6,307 nucleotides of DNA from Geopsychrobacter sp. (GCA_021647445.1 JAKIUS010000105.1:1-6307), one strand, 5' to 3'. Shown: positions 1-5,177, counted from the stretch's first letter. Numbers and translations: made by a program. Notes: generated by a model not told the origin, from the letters alone.

Positions 1-1
1 A

Positions 2-37
2 CGTGACGCATTACTTCAGTTTCTCGAAAACCTCTAA
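2..37 (+). pseudogene. Possible C-terminal tail of an unidentified protein
   Basis: An open frame entering from the left edge reads RDALLQFLENL and stops at TAA 35-37. It points toward the truncated IS66 end. The leucine-rich tail would suit the end of a transposase or other enzyme, and a neighbouring IS ending near 120 would explain why tnpC is cut there. Only eleven residues are visible, so this could be chance; I do not recognise a family. Confidence 0.2.
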
Positions 38-39
38 AA

Positions 40-104
40 TTATGCAAACCCTAGATGCGTGGACCGCCTTGCAAAATGCCCCTGATGCACAATAGCTTGC
101 ATAA
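40..104. repeat. Interrupted inverted repeat in the foreign segment 1-120
   Basis: TTATGCAA (40-47) and TTGCATAA (97-104) are perfect inverted copies. Between them are further TGC/GCA-rich words (GATGC at 54-58, TTGCAAAATGC at 69-79, GATGCAC at 84-90). The segment is not IS66 sequence, because the tnpC reading frame loses family similarity at about 120. It may be the subterminal end of another mobile element or unrelated chromosomal DNA. No IS66 terminal repeat (GTAAGCG) occurs in 1-120. Confidence 0.35.
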
Positions 105-120
105 TAATTGACCTTGGATA

Positions 121-1463
121 ATTGCGGCCGATGGTGAGGGGACGGATGGCTCGCTCGGCGACATTGTTATCGAGGCGAGCATCGGGGTCGGCCAGATAGT
201 TTTGCAGGTAGGGGGCCAGCCCCTGATAGTAGTTTAAGGCCTGGCTGAATTTTGATTTAGGCAAGAGTCCGCCCTTGAGGATGCGATTTTCAACCAGTGC
301 CGACACTTCCACCAGAATTGGTTTTTCGAGTTCGCGCCGGATACGTAGCCGCTCTTCAGAGGATCGGGCCCAGGCAACACGCTCCAGCATGAACAGATAA
401 CGGATTTTACGCAGAATCCGGCGCCGCAACTCCGGGTCGCCATTTTCCGCCTCAACAAATTTACGACGCACGTGGGCCATGCAAGGGCACTAAGTGATAT
501 CCTCGAATTGTGCCAATTTTACGTAAGCACCGTATTTATCGGTATGCAAAAAACCGTGATAGTCGTTTAAAGCTTTCAGCGGATGTTCATGATTGCGATT
601 GATCTGAAATTCGAAGAATCGATAGGGAGGGTCACCGCCGCCGCCACCGACATAGACCCACATATAGGCTTGCTGACAGCGGCTTTTGCCTTTAACCTGA
701 AGTCGGATCGGGGTTTCATCAACAAAAATAGTTCCGCTTGACAGAACCTCCGCTCTCATCGCCTCGTAAAGTGGCGACAAGGCCGCCCCCAGGGTGAGAA
801 CCCACTTTGAAAGGGTTTGGCGGCTAATGCAAACATCGGCGCGCTTAAGAATTTCCACCAAACGATAAAGCGGCAGATGATCAGTGAATTTAGCGACCAG
901 GATATAGGCCAGCAGGCTCTCATCGGCCGGACAGCGGTCAATGATCGCATCAGGCAGCGGCGCAACCTTGACGCCAAGTTCCGGAGCCGCCTTGGAGACA
1001 TATTTAGGCCGCGCATATTCGCGGATATAGAATTGTTCCGGCTTGCGCGCCAGCTTGCGACTGACCTCAAAACCGATTTGAACCAAAGGATCACCGGTCT
1101 CCGGGCAGAACTTCTCTTCCTCGGGGATATCGAGTTCAATCCGTTTGACCGGCAGGTTGTCGGGATAGGAAATTGCATCCTTGCCTTATTTTTCTTATTC
1201 TTACGCCGCTTGAAGTGGACCTCTTCCTGCTCGGGTTCGACCTTCGTATTTTGCGAATCTAAGTCAAAACCCGGAAGCAGGGGTTGATCATGCAGGTCAA
1301 TCAACCGCTCACTCTTGGCGCCGAAGACCTGCCTTTGTAGCCAGGTCAATTGCTCTTTTAGGGTCAAAAGATTCGCTTCTAGGGCATGGATGCGTTGATC
1401 CTTCTGCTGGAGAATTTCGAGAAAGTTGGGTGCTTCCGCACTCTTTTTAACAGCGTTAGACAT
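121..1463 (-). pseudogene. tnpC: IS66 transposase TnpC, frameshifted, stop-interrupted and truncated
   Basis: TnpC is the DDE transposase of IS66. It starts at ATG 1463 (MSNAVKKSAEAP). The first ~55 residues hold the family's coiled coil ending in the QRQVFGAKSERL signature. Reading is lost near 1184: the frame runs NKARMQF where continuity requires NKGKDAISYP, explained by one missing base. The correct frame resumes with CPETGDPLVQIGFEVSRKL and the first catalytic Asp (FVDETPIRL), then the second (LHTDKYGAY). It is then broken by an in-frame TAG (490-492) just before CPCMAHVRRKF; homologues I remember have Trp there, so TGG to TAG is likely. The last part holds the catalytic Glu (NNVAERAIRPLTIGR). 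Similarity ends at about 120, where GRKNWLF is expected, so some 50-60 residues are missing. No clear Shine-Dalgarno precedes the start, 46 bases after tnpB. Confidence 0.9.
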
Positions 1464-1509
1464 GCCGGAAATCTAGCATATTTCATCATTTATTTAAAGA
1501 GATAAATAG

Positions 1510-1842
1510 CTATTTTAAAAGAGAAAACCGCTTGTTTAGACGCCGAGGGATCACCCCTTCGAGAAGCATGAGAAACTGCTGACGTGAGAGTTTTTTCTCA
1601 CCGTCAAAACAGTTTGAGAAGGTCCCCATTTCCAGTCGTTTATACCAGATAACAAAACCATCCCCCTCAAAGGAGAGGATTTTGATCAGGTTGCGGCGGC
1701 GGTTCAGGAAAAGAAAGAGAGCGCCAGAAAGGAGTTGGCCGGGATAGGCACATTCAACGAGAGATCCCAGGCCCTCAAAGCCTTTGCGCATGTCGACCAC
1801 CTGATCATACAGATAAATCGGCTGTAACCCGGAAGGGCGCAT
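1510..1842 (-). CDS. tnpB: IS66 accessory protein TnpB (IS66 Orf2 family)
   Basis: The 110-residue product begins MRPSGLQPIYLYDQVVDMRK and carries the TnpB hallmarks: VDMRKGFEGL near residues 16-25, the strand GALFLFLNRRRNLIKIL around 40-56, then EGDGFVIWYKRLEMGTF. Full length for the family (about 110-120). TnpB is required with TnpA and TnpC for transposition of several IS66 members, but its biochemical role is unresolved. The ATG (1842-1840) lies one base after the tnpA stop (1846-1844), implying translational coupling. No frameshift or internal stop is visible, in contrast with tnpC. Confidence 0.92.
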   Translation of the reverse strand: MRPSGLQPIYLYDQVVDMRKGFEGLGSLVECAYPGQLLSGALFLFLNRRRNLIKILSFEGDGFVIWYKRLEMGTFSNCFDGEKKLSRQQFLMLLEGVIPRRLNKRFSLLK

Positions 1843-1843
1843 A

Positions 1844-2134
1844 CTAGACCCGCTTCAGGACAGTGAGGACTTCGCCCAACAGGTTCCCATCGAACCCGGA
1901 TGCGACATGAACATAAACACCATTGCACGAAAGTGCCAGGGGCGCTGCCGCAAACTCCAGCTCAACAAACCGTGCGGGTTGTTGTACGACCGGCAAAGCC
2001 AGTCGTTTGCGCCAATAGAGAAACCGATGATAGTTTACGGCATGATCACGGCACCAGGCGGCAATACTCAAACCGCTTTCGCGGCATGCCGAAACTTTTT
2101 CAGACCATTCTTCTTGTCGGACAACTGATGACAT
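1844..2134 (-). CDS. tnpA: IS66 accessory protein TnpA
   Basis: A 96-residue product starting MSSVVRQEEWSEKVSACRES. The N-terminal half (about residues 8-45) is the helix-turn-helix-like module of IS66 TnpA, with SIAAWCRDHAVNYHRFLYWR as its core; it probably binds DNA. The C-terminal part (FVELEF ... GNLLGEVLTVLKRV) matches the strand-plus-helix tail common in the family. The start is well supported: GGGGAGG (2142-2148 on the minus strand) lies 7 bases upstream of the ATG. First gene of the tnpABC operon and apparently intact. Confidence 0.9.
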   Translation of the reverse strand: MSSVVRQEEWSEKVSACRESGLSIAAWCRDHAVNYHRFLYWRKRLALPVVQQPARFVELEFAAAPLALSCNGVYVHVASGFDGNLLGEVLTVLKRV

Positions 2135-2167
2135 GCTTTAGCCTCCCCGGATTTGATGGTGGAGGCC

Positions 2168-2196
2168 AGTGTAGGGAACTGGGCAATGAACGACAA
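2168..2196 (-). promoter_or_regulatory. Candidate sigma70-type promoter for IS66 tnpA
   Basis: On the minus strand TTGTCG (2196-2191) and TACACT (2173-2168) are separated by exactly 17 bases, each matching 4 of 6 consensus positions. The pair lies inside the IS66 terminus, about 34 bases upstream of the tnpA start and upstream of its strong ribosome site, which is where an IS66 promoter is expected. Seen by eye only. Confidence 0.4.
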
Positions 2197-2199
2197 TAT

Positions 2200-2219
2200 G
2201 GTGCTCGGTTGACGCTTAC
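2200..2219 (-). repeat. IS66 terminal inverted repeat, tnpA end
   Basis: The minus strand from 2219 reads GTAAGCGTCAACCGAGCACC. GTAAGCG is the typical outer tip of IS66-family repeats, and the position about 85 bases upstream of tnpA is right. The matching repeat at the tnpC end is missing, so the inner extent of the repeat cannot be set by pairing. Confidence 0.75.
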
Positions 2220-2352
2220 GTTGCAGCAAAGTGTTGAGGTACATGTTAACCGGCCTTTACTGAAGGACAACGATGTTCATCACTTGTTTGTTAGAACTGA
2301 AGCGGTTGATCCTTGACCAAAAGAGTCAAAAGGAGACCTGACCCTGAAGAAC
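2220..2352 (+). other. Host sequence between IS66 end and glycosyltransferase
   Basis: These 133 bases contain no convincing gene. One plus-strand frame is open from the IS66 edge to TGA 2314-2316 (ending VRTEAVDP), which could be the tail of a gene interrupted by the IS or chance. The frame of the glycosyltransferase opens just after this and encodes ESKGDLTLKN before any usual start codon. AGGAG lies at 2331-2335, 17 bases before GTG 2353 and 32 before ATG 2368, so it does not place either start well. No good promoter was found. Confidence 0.4.
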
Positions 2353-2367
2353 GTGCAGTGCTTCAAA

Positions 2368-3120
2368 ATGGAAAATATTCTGGGTTGTCCCGTTGTTGTT
2401 GATTCTCTCAAGGATGTCATCGGATATATTGGTGAGTGGATTGTCGATGGTGGTCAGCGAAAGGTTTTTGTTTGCGCGAACCCGCATTCTTTAGTGGTCG
2501 CAAAAAACGATTCTGATTTCCTCCAGGTTTTCCAACAAGCTGAACTTGTCACACCTGATGGGGCAGGTATCGTCCTTGCTTCAAAAATACTGAATGGAAA
2601 TATTCGTGATCGAATTACCGGTAGTGATATTTTTAAGCACCATAGCCAGGCTTTAAACAGGAAAAAAAGAATCCGTTATTTTTTCCTAGGTTCTTCAGAT
2701 GAAACTCTCGCAGCAATCAAAATAAAAATGGCCATCGAGTATCCAAATATTTCAGTTGAGACTTTCTCCCCACCTTATAAGTCTGAATTCAGCGAAGAAG
2801 ATAATCGTTTGATGATAGAGGCGATCAATGCTGCCAAACCGGATGTTCTATGGGTTGGCATGACAGCCCCTAAACAGGAAAAATGGATCTTTCAAAATAA
2901 AGATCGGTTGGATGTTAAATTTATCGGTGCTATTGGTGCTGTTTTTGATTTTTATGTGGGCAATGTCAAAAGATCCCATCCGATTTTTCAACGCATGGGG
3001 CTAGAGTGGTTACCACGGCTCTGCCGTGAACCTCGGCGTTTGTTTCGACGTAATTTCATCTCTTCGCCTAAATTTCTGTGGATGGTTATGAAACAGAAGT
3101 TTGGTATCACGCGTTATTGA
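2368..3120 (+). CDS. WecG/TagA/CpsF-family (GT26) glycosyltransferase
   Basis: A 250-residue protein of glycosyltransferase family 26. These enzymes add a sugar, often a UDP-ManNAc-type donor, to a polyprenyl-diphosphate-linked acceptor at the inner membrane during exopolysaccharide, enterobacterial common antigen or teichoic acid synthesis. Family signatures run in order: NILGCPV at the N-terminus, CANPHSLVVAKND (36-48), TPDGAGIVLASK (62-73, with Asp64 aligned to the proposed catalytic Asp of TagA), RITGSD, RYFFLGSS, PPYKSEF, VLWVGMTAPKQEKWI, and FIGAIGAVFDFYVG followed by RSHPIFQRMGLEWLPRL and a basic tail (REPRRLFRRNF) of the kind that associates with membrane. ATG 2368 is chosen because it aligns with the usual N-terminus; GTG 2353 would add five residues, and neither has a well-spaced ribosome site. 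Its donor and acceptor cannot be deduced. The next gene overlaps its stop by one base. Confidence 0.93.
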   Translation: MENILGCPVVVDSLKDVIGYIGEWIVDGGQRKVFVCANPHSLVVAKNDSDFLQVFQQAELVTPDGAGIVLASKILNGNIRDRITGSDIFKHHSQALNRKKRIRYFFLGSSDETLAAIKIKMAIEYPNISVETFSPPYKSEFSEEDNRLMIEAINAAKPDVLWVGMTAPKQEKWIFQNKDRLDVKFIGAIGAVFDFYVGNVKRSHPIFQRMGLEWLPRLCREPRRLFRRNFISSPKFLWMVMKQKFGITRY

Positions 3121-3527
3121 TGCTGTTCCGTAAGGCTTTATTGCCCATATTACTGGTTGTTGTTTTGGCTCTGTTTTCGCTGTTGCCGGAGAAGATCGTT
3201 GCCAATATTTACTCTTCTGTTGGTCGATTGCTCTTTTCCTTTGACGTCTGGCATAAATCTTACACTCAACTGGTTTCTAATGGTGGACATTTATTCGGCT
3301 ATATGGTGCTTGTTCTTTTATTCTGCGCTGTCTGGCGTATTCGTAGTTGGCAATCCGGGTTAATTGCAATGTTGGTCGCTTCGATTTTTGAAATTGCACA
3401 ATTATTTATCCCGTCAAGACAAGCAAGCTTTCAGGATCTCGGCTTTGATGCATTGGGTGTTGGATTCGCTTTATTAATTGTTCTTTTGATGCGAACGAAA
3501 AATGGCAGCAGTCGTTCAGACGTTTAA
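3120..3527 (+). CDS. VanZ-like family membrane protein
   Basis: A 135-residue integral membrane protein with four predicted helices: about residues 7-22, 56-72, 79-97 and 110-128. VanZ-family residues are present: His57 in the NGGHLFGY stretch, then EIAQLFIPSRQASFQDLGFD with Glu91, Gln94, Pro98, Arg100 and Asp106, and Gly113 in the last helix. VanZ itself gives low-level teicoplanin resistance, but most homologues have no assigned biochemical activity. Small VanZ proteins commonly sit at the end of exopolysaccharide (including exosortase-type) clusters. The ATG shares its A with the TGA stop of the glycosyltransferase, so coupled translation is likely; an in-frame ATG at 3078 would force a 43-base overlap and is less likely. 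A role in envelope polysaccharide handling is inferred from context only. Confidence 0.88.
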   Translation: MLFRKALLPILLVVVLALFSLLPEKIVANIYSSVGRLLFSFDVWHKSYTQLVSNGGHLFGYMVLVLLFCAVWRIRSWQSGLIAMLVASIFEIAQLFIPSRQASFQDLGFDALGVGFALLIVLLMRTKNGSSRSDV

Positions 3528-3556
3528 GTGAGCGGCAGAAGGTAATTCTGAAGTTC

Positions 3557-3667
3557 TTAAGGCTCTGCACCACTGAGGGGCTGAGAACTACGGAGAAAGG
3601 CAAGATTTTGGTCTTTTGTTTTGGTTTAACCTCTGTGAAGCTCAGTGTTCCCAGTGGTAGAAGATCT
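3557..3667. repeat. Palindromic repeat unit 1 (CACCACTGAGG type)
   Basis: Left arm about 3568-3595 starts CACCACTGAGGGGCTGAG; right arm about 3631-3659 contains CTCTGTGAAGCTCAGTG and CCAGTGGTA. The arms are roughly three-quarters complementary with a T-rich loop (3601-3629). The unit is framed by TTAAGGCTCTGCACC on the left and AGATCTTA on the right. It lies 30 bases after the VanZ stop. It may form a large cruciform or hairpin in RNA and could damp readthrough, but it lacks the GC stem plus U-run of an intrinsic terminator. Confidence 0.7.
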
Positions 3668-3697
3668 TAAAGGTTATAACCCTTGCACCACGGAGCT
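3667..3697. repeat. Partial repeat unit 2 upstream of the GxxExxY gene
   Basis: TTGCACCACGGAG (3683-3695) repeats the left-arm core of the neighbouring units after a short altered lead (AGGTTATAACCC). No right arm follows; the GxxExxY ribosome site begins at 3705. This looks like a left half-unit abutting the gene. Confidence 0.5.
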
Positions 3698-3716
3698 TAA
3701 ACAAGAGAGGGGGAGT

Positions 3717-4091
3717 ATGTATCCAGAAACAGAGTTAACCAGTCGGATCATTCTGGCTGCGGTTGAGGTTCATCGACATCTTGGACCAGGTTTGCTTGAA
3801 TCAGCATACGAATCATGCCTTTGTCGAGAATTTACCCTTCAGGGTATCGGTTTTACAAGGCAACCCTTGCTGCCGGTTATTTATAAAAACGAAAAAATTG
3901 ATTGCGGCTATAGAATGGATTTGGTTGTTGATGACCGGGTGGTTCTTGAACTGAAATCTGTTGAGAGAATACTTCCCATCCATGAAGCTCAACTTTTGAC
4001 ATATTTAAAGTTGTCTCAGAAGAAGGTTGGGTTGATTTTAAATTTTAATTGTACGCTGATGAGGGATGGGATCAAAAGGATGGTTCTTTAA
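3717..4091 (+). CDS. GxxExxY protein, PD-(D/E)XK-like
   Basis: A 124-residue protein named for the motif seen here as GLLESAY (Gly25, Glu28, Tyr31), preceded by AAVEVHRHLGPG. The middle shows a PD-(D/E)XK-type arrangement: GYRMDLVVDDRVVLELKSVE, giving Asp68, Glu78 and Lys80, followed by HEAQLLTYLKLS with Gln92, then the strand KVGLILNFN. This resembles the PDDEXK_3 nuclease-like fold, but no substrate or biological role is established for the family to my knowledge. ATG 3717 is preferred because GAGAGGGGGAG (3705-3715) supplies a ribosome site and it matches the usual MYPETELTSRII start; the upstream extension is repeat DNA. Its TAA stop is part of the flanking repeat (TTTAAGGCGTTGCACC). The gene is enclosed by repeat units on both sides, suggesting gene and repeats travel together. 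Confidence 0.9.
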   Translation: MYPETELTSRIILAAVEVHRHLGPGLLESAYESCLCREFTLQGIGFTRQPLLPVIYKNEKIDCGYRMDLVVDDRVVLELKSVERILPIHEAQLLTYLKLSQKKVGLILNFNCTLMRDGIKRMVL

Positions 4092-4170
4092 GGCGTTGCA
4101 CCACTGAGGACCAAAGTGGTTTTGATCCAATCTCTGTGAAACTCAGTGTTCCCAGTGGTAAAAGATCTTT
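4088..4170. repeat. Palindromic repeat unit 3, shortened, overlapping the GxxExxY stop
   Basis: TTAAGGCGTTGCACCACTGAGG (starting 4088) is the left arm, nearly the same as unit 1 at 3557 and identical to unit 4 at 4177. The right arm (4132-4170) differs from that of unit 1 by only a few bases: CTCTGTGAAACTCAGTG, then TCCCAGTGGTAAAAGATCT. The loop is much shorter than in unit 1, suggesting an internal deletion. Confidence 0.7.
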
Positions 4171-4176
4171 AAGATC

Positions 4177-4250
4177 TTAAGGCGTTGCACCACTGAGGCA
4201 CTGAGGACCACTGAGAAAATCAAGATCTTGGTCTTTGGCCTTTGGTTTAT
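4177..4250. repeat. Palindromic repeat unit 4, left arm plus loop
   Basis: Starts TTAAGGCGTTGCACCACTG at 4177. The arm carries three CACTGAG words (4190-4215), then GAAAATCAAG and the T-rich loop CAAGATCTTGGTCTTTGG (4221-4238), which matches the loop of unit 1 (3601). The right arm is missing; the sequence changes to the toxin-antitoxin leader after about 4250. Confidence 0.6.
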
Positions 4251-4345
4251 GGGGGTCTGGTCTTAGCTGACTATGTTGTGTTTCTGGACTTTTTCTTGTA
4301 TCGTTATGGGGACTTGATTTGGTCCTTATCGGGGGCGATTACGGA
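4251..4345 (+). promoter_or_regulatory. Leader of the toxin-antitoxin operon, weak promoter candidate
   Basis: This 95-base leader should contain the TA promoter and operator. The best pair I can find is TTGTGT (4276-4281) with TATCGT (4299-4304) at 17-base spacing, matching 3 and 4 consensus positions. No clear palindromic operator for a Phd/YefM repressor was seen. Confidence 0.25.
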
Positions 4346-4627
4346 ATGAACGAGGTGATTGTGAATACTATTCCAGCTCATGAAATCAAACGACGTGGTT
4401 TGGCTGCGGTGGACGATTTGCTAGATAATGGAGATGTTCATGTCATCCGCAACAACCGGCCGCAGTATGTTGTTCTCACCGAGGAGCGCTATCAGAGTCT
4501 GGTTGCTGAAGCGCACGAGGCTTACATTGCACGCGTGCGTACTTCTTTGAGGGAAGTGAAAGAGGGACAGGTGAAAACATTCGCTACGGCTGAGGAGCTT
4601 CTGCAGGCGTTGAACGAGGATGAGTAG
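4346..4627 (+). CDS. Type II antitoxin, Phd/YefM family
   Basis: A 93-residue protein. Residues about 1-60 form the Phd/YefM fold: MNEVIVNTIPAHEIKRRGLA, then AAVDDLLDNGDVHVIRNN and PQYVVLTEERYQSLV, which dimerises and binds operator DNA. The charged C-terminal region (YIARVRTSLREVKEGQVKTF, then TAEELLQALNEDE) would wrap and neutralise the toxin. ATG 4346 is chosen because it gives the standard family N-terminus; a TTG at 4319 would add nine atypical residues. Only a weak ribosome site (GGGGGCGATTACGGA) precedes it. The toxin gene starts within its last codons, overlapping by 8 bases, typical of coupled antitoxin-toxin operons. Autorepression, strengthened by the toxin, is expected from the family. 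Confidence 0.9.
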   Translation: MNEVIVNTIPAHEIKRRGLAAVDDLLDNGDVHVIRNNRPQYVVLTEERYQSLVAEAHEAYIARVRTSLREVKEGQVKTFATAEELLQALNEDE

Positions 4628-4904
4628 CTTGTACAGGGTTGTGACGCCAAGGCAGTTTTTGCGTCAGGCCAGAAAATTCTTTCGTAAACATCCCGATTTT
4701 AAACCAAGGTTTGCCAAGACGGTCCAATCCTTGCTAGAAGACCCTTTCCGGCCGCAACTTGCTCTTCATTCTCTTTCTGGCAAACTCTCTGGTTTGTATG
4801 CGGTCAGTCTCACTCACAGTTATCGGATTACGCTGACGCTCCTGGTTTCAGAAGAGGAGATTGTTTTGCTTGATATCGGTAGCCATGACGAGGTTTATCG
4901 ATGA
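4620..4904 (+). CDS. Type II toxin, RelE/ParE superfamily
   Basis: A 94-residue basic protein of the RelE/ParE fold. The order fits: helices QFLRQARKFFRKHPDFKPRF (12-31), a second helix AKTVQSLLEDPF (32-43), then LSGKLSGLYAVSLTHSYRI (52-70) and the final strand IVLLDIGSHDEVYR (81-94). Arg69 and His89 near the end, with Tyr93-Arg94, are where RelE-group mRNA interferases keep their active residues, and the GSHDEVYR end is typical of the RelE/StbE-type group. Most likely a ribosome-dependent mRNA nuclease; a ParE-like gyrase poison is less likely. The ATG lies inside the antitoxin's end (GGATGAGTAG), so translation is coupled. No damage is visible, so the pair may be functional and could stabilise this interval. 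Confidence 0.88.
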   Translation: MSSLYRVVTPRQFLRQARKFFRKHPDFKPRFAKTVQSLLEDPFRPQLALHSLSGKLSGLYAVSLTHSYRITLTLLVSEEEIVLLDIGSHDEVYR

Positions 4905-4908
4905 CAAG

Positions 4909-4929
4909 GGCGTTAGGCGCTCGGCGCTG
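4909..4929. repeat. Three tandem heptamers GGCGYTN
   Basis: GGCGTTA, GGCGCTC and GGCGCTG lie head to tail immediately after the toxin stop codon (4902-4904). The short run resembles low-complexity GGCGCT repeats scattered in some genomes. No function is evident. Confidence 0.4.
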
Positions 4930-5077
4930 GGATCGGATCTGGAGGCGAGAGGTGGGAAGCGAGAACAATCAAGGGCGGGGACAGATCAACATCTTTGATG
5001 GGCGCAGATAGGTCAAAGGCGAAAGTCTGCTTTTGTTTTTAACCCAAGACCAAGACCTTGTCTTTGTTTTTGCAGTT
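4930..5077. other. Gene-free repeat-rich interval
   Basis: No coding frame of quality is present. It holds GCAGATAGGTCAAA (5004-5017), repeated almost exactly as GCGGATAGGTCAAA at 5155-5168, and CAAGACCTTGTCTTTG (5051-5066), which echoes the loops at 3601 and 4221. A small stem AAGAC/GTCTT (5052-5064) followed by TGTTTTT is too weak to call a terminator. Confidence 0.45.
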
Positions 5078-5160
5078 ATCAGCGATTATCAGCGTGTATC
5101 AGCGGCAGAGAAAAGGATTTAAAGGCTGTTTGGCCGCAGATGAACGCGGATGACGCGGAT
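5078..5160. repeat. Palindromic repeat with ATCAGCG steps
   Basis: The left arm (5078-5106) has ATCAGCG three times at 10-base spacing (5078, 5088, 5098) and ends GCGGC. The right arm (5133-5160) runs GCCGCAGATGAACGCGGATG and on to GCGGAT, complementary to the left arm with few mismatches. The loop is 26 bases. The IS3 terminus lies 17 bases further on. A different arm sequence from the CACCACTGAGG units, but the same architecture. Confidence 0.7.
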
Positions 5161-5177
5161 AGGTCAAAACATGGAAC

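Larger units (their letters stand above)
121..2219 (-). mobile_element. IS66-family insertion sequence, 3'-truncated
   Basis: The three-gene order tnpA (1844-2134), tnpB (1510-1842), tnpC (121-1463), all on the minus strand, is diagnostic of IS66-type elements. The tnpA-proximal end is intact: read on the minus strand it begins GTAAGCGTCAACCGAGCACC at 2219, matching the family's GTAA(GCG) terminal repeats. The other end is absent, because tnpC similarity stops at about 120 and the terminal repeat is not seen. IS66 elements make 8-bp target duplications; the left-over half here would be GTTGCAGC (2220-2227), but its partner is lost. With a dead tnpC and one terminus the copy should be immobile. 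Confidence 0.9.

Noticed and set aside
490..492. TAG read through as pyrrolysine or by suppression
   Set aside because: Homologues appear to have Trp here, one base from TAG, and the gene is already frameshifted and truncated.
1175..1200. Programmed frameshift in IS66 tnpC
   Set aside because: The A-rich stretch does not form a proper slippery heptamer in the tnpC frame, and I know of no frameshifting in IS66 tnpC; a one-base deletion is simpler.
817..1287. 156-codon plus-strand frame inside the IS66 element
   Set aside because: It lies antisense to tnpC, which is clearly recognisable; the peptide has no family features and follows from tnpC codon bias.
2205..2240. Outward promoter from the IS66 end driving the glycosyltransferase
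   Set aside because: TTGACG (2209-2214) could be a -35 box, but no acceptable -10 lies 16-18 bases downstream.
1900..2316. 138-codon plus-strand frame across tnpA and the IS66 terminus
   Set aside because: Antisense to the real tnpA and crossing the IS boundary. Only the part after 2219 might be a gene remnant, and that is too short to call.
3557..4250. CRISPR array
   Set aside because: The repeats are few, long, palindromic and unevenly spaced, with a gene between them and no regular spacers or cas genes.
5052..5070. Intrinsic terminator after the toxin gene
   Set aside because: The stem AAGAC/GTCTT is only five pairs and AT-rich, the T-run is interrupted, and it lies about 150 bases from the gene.
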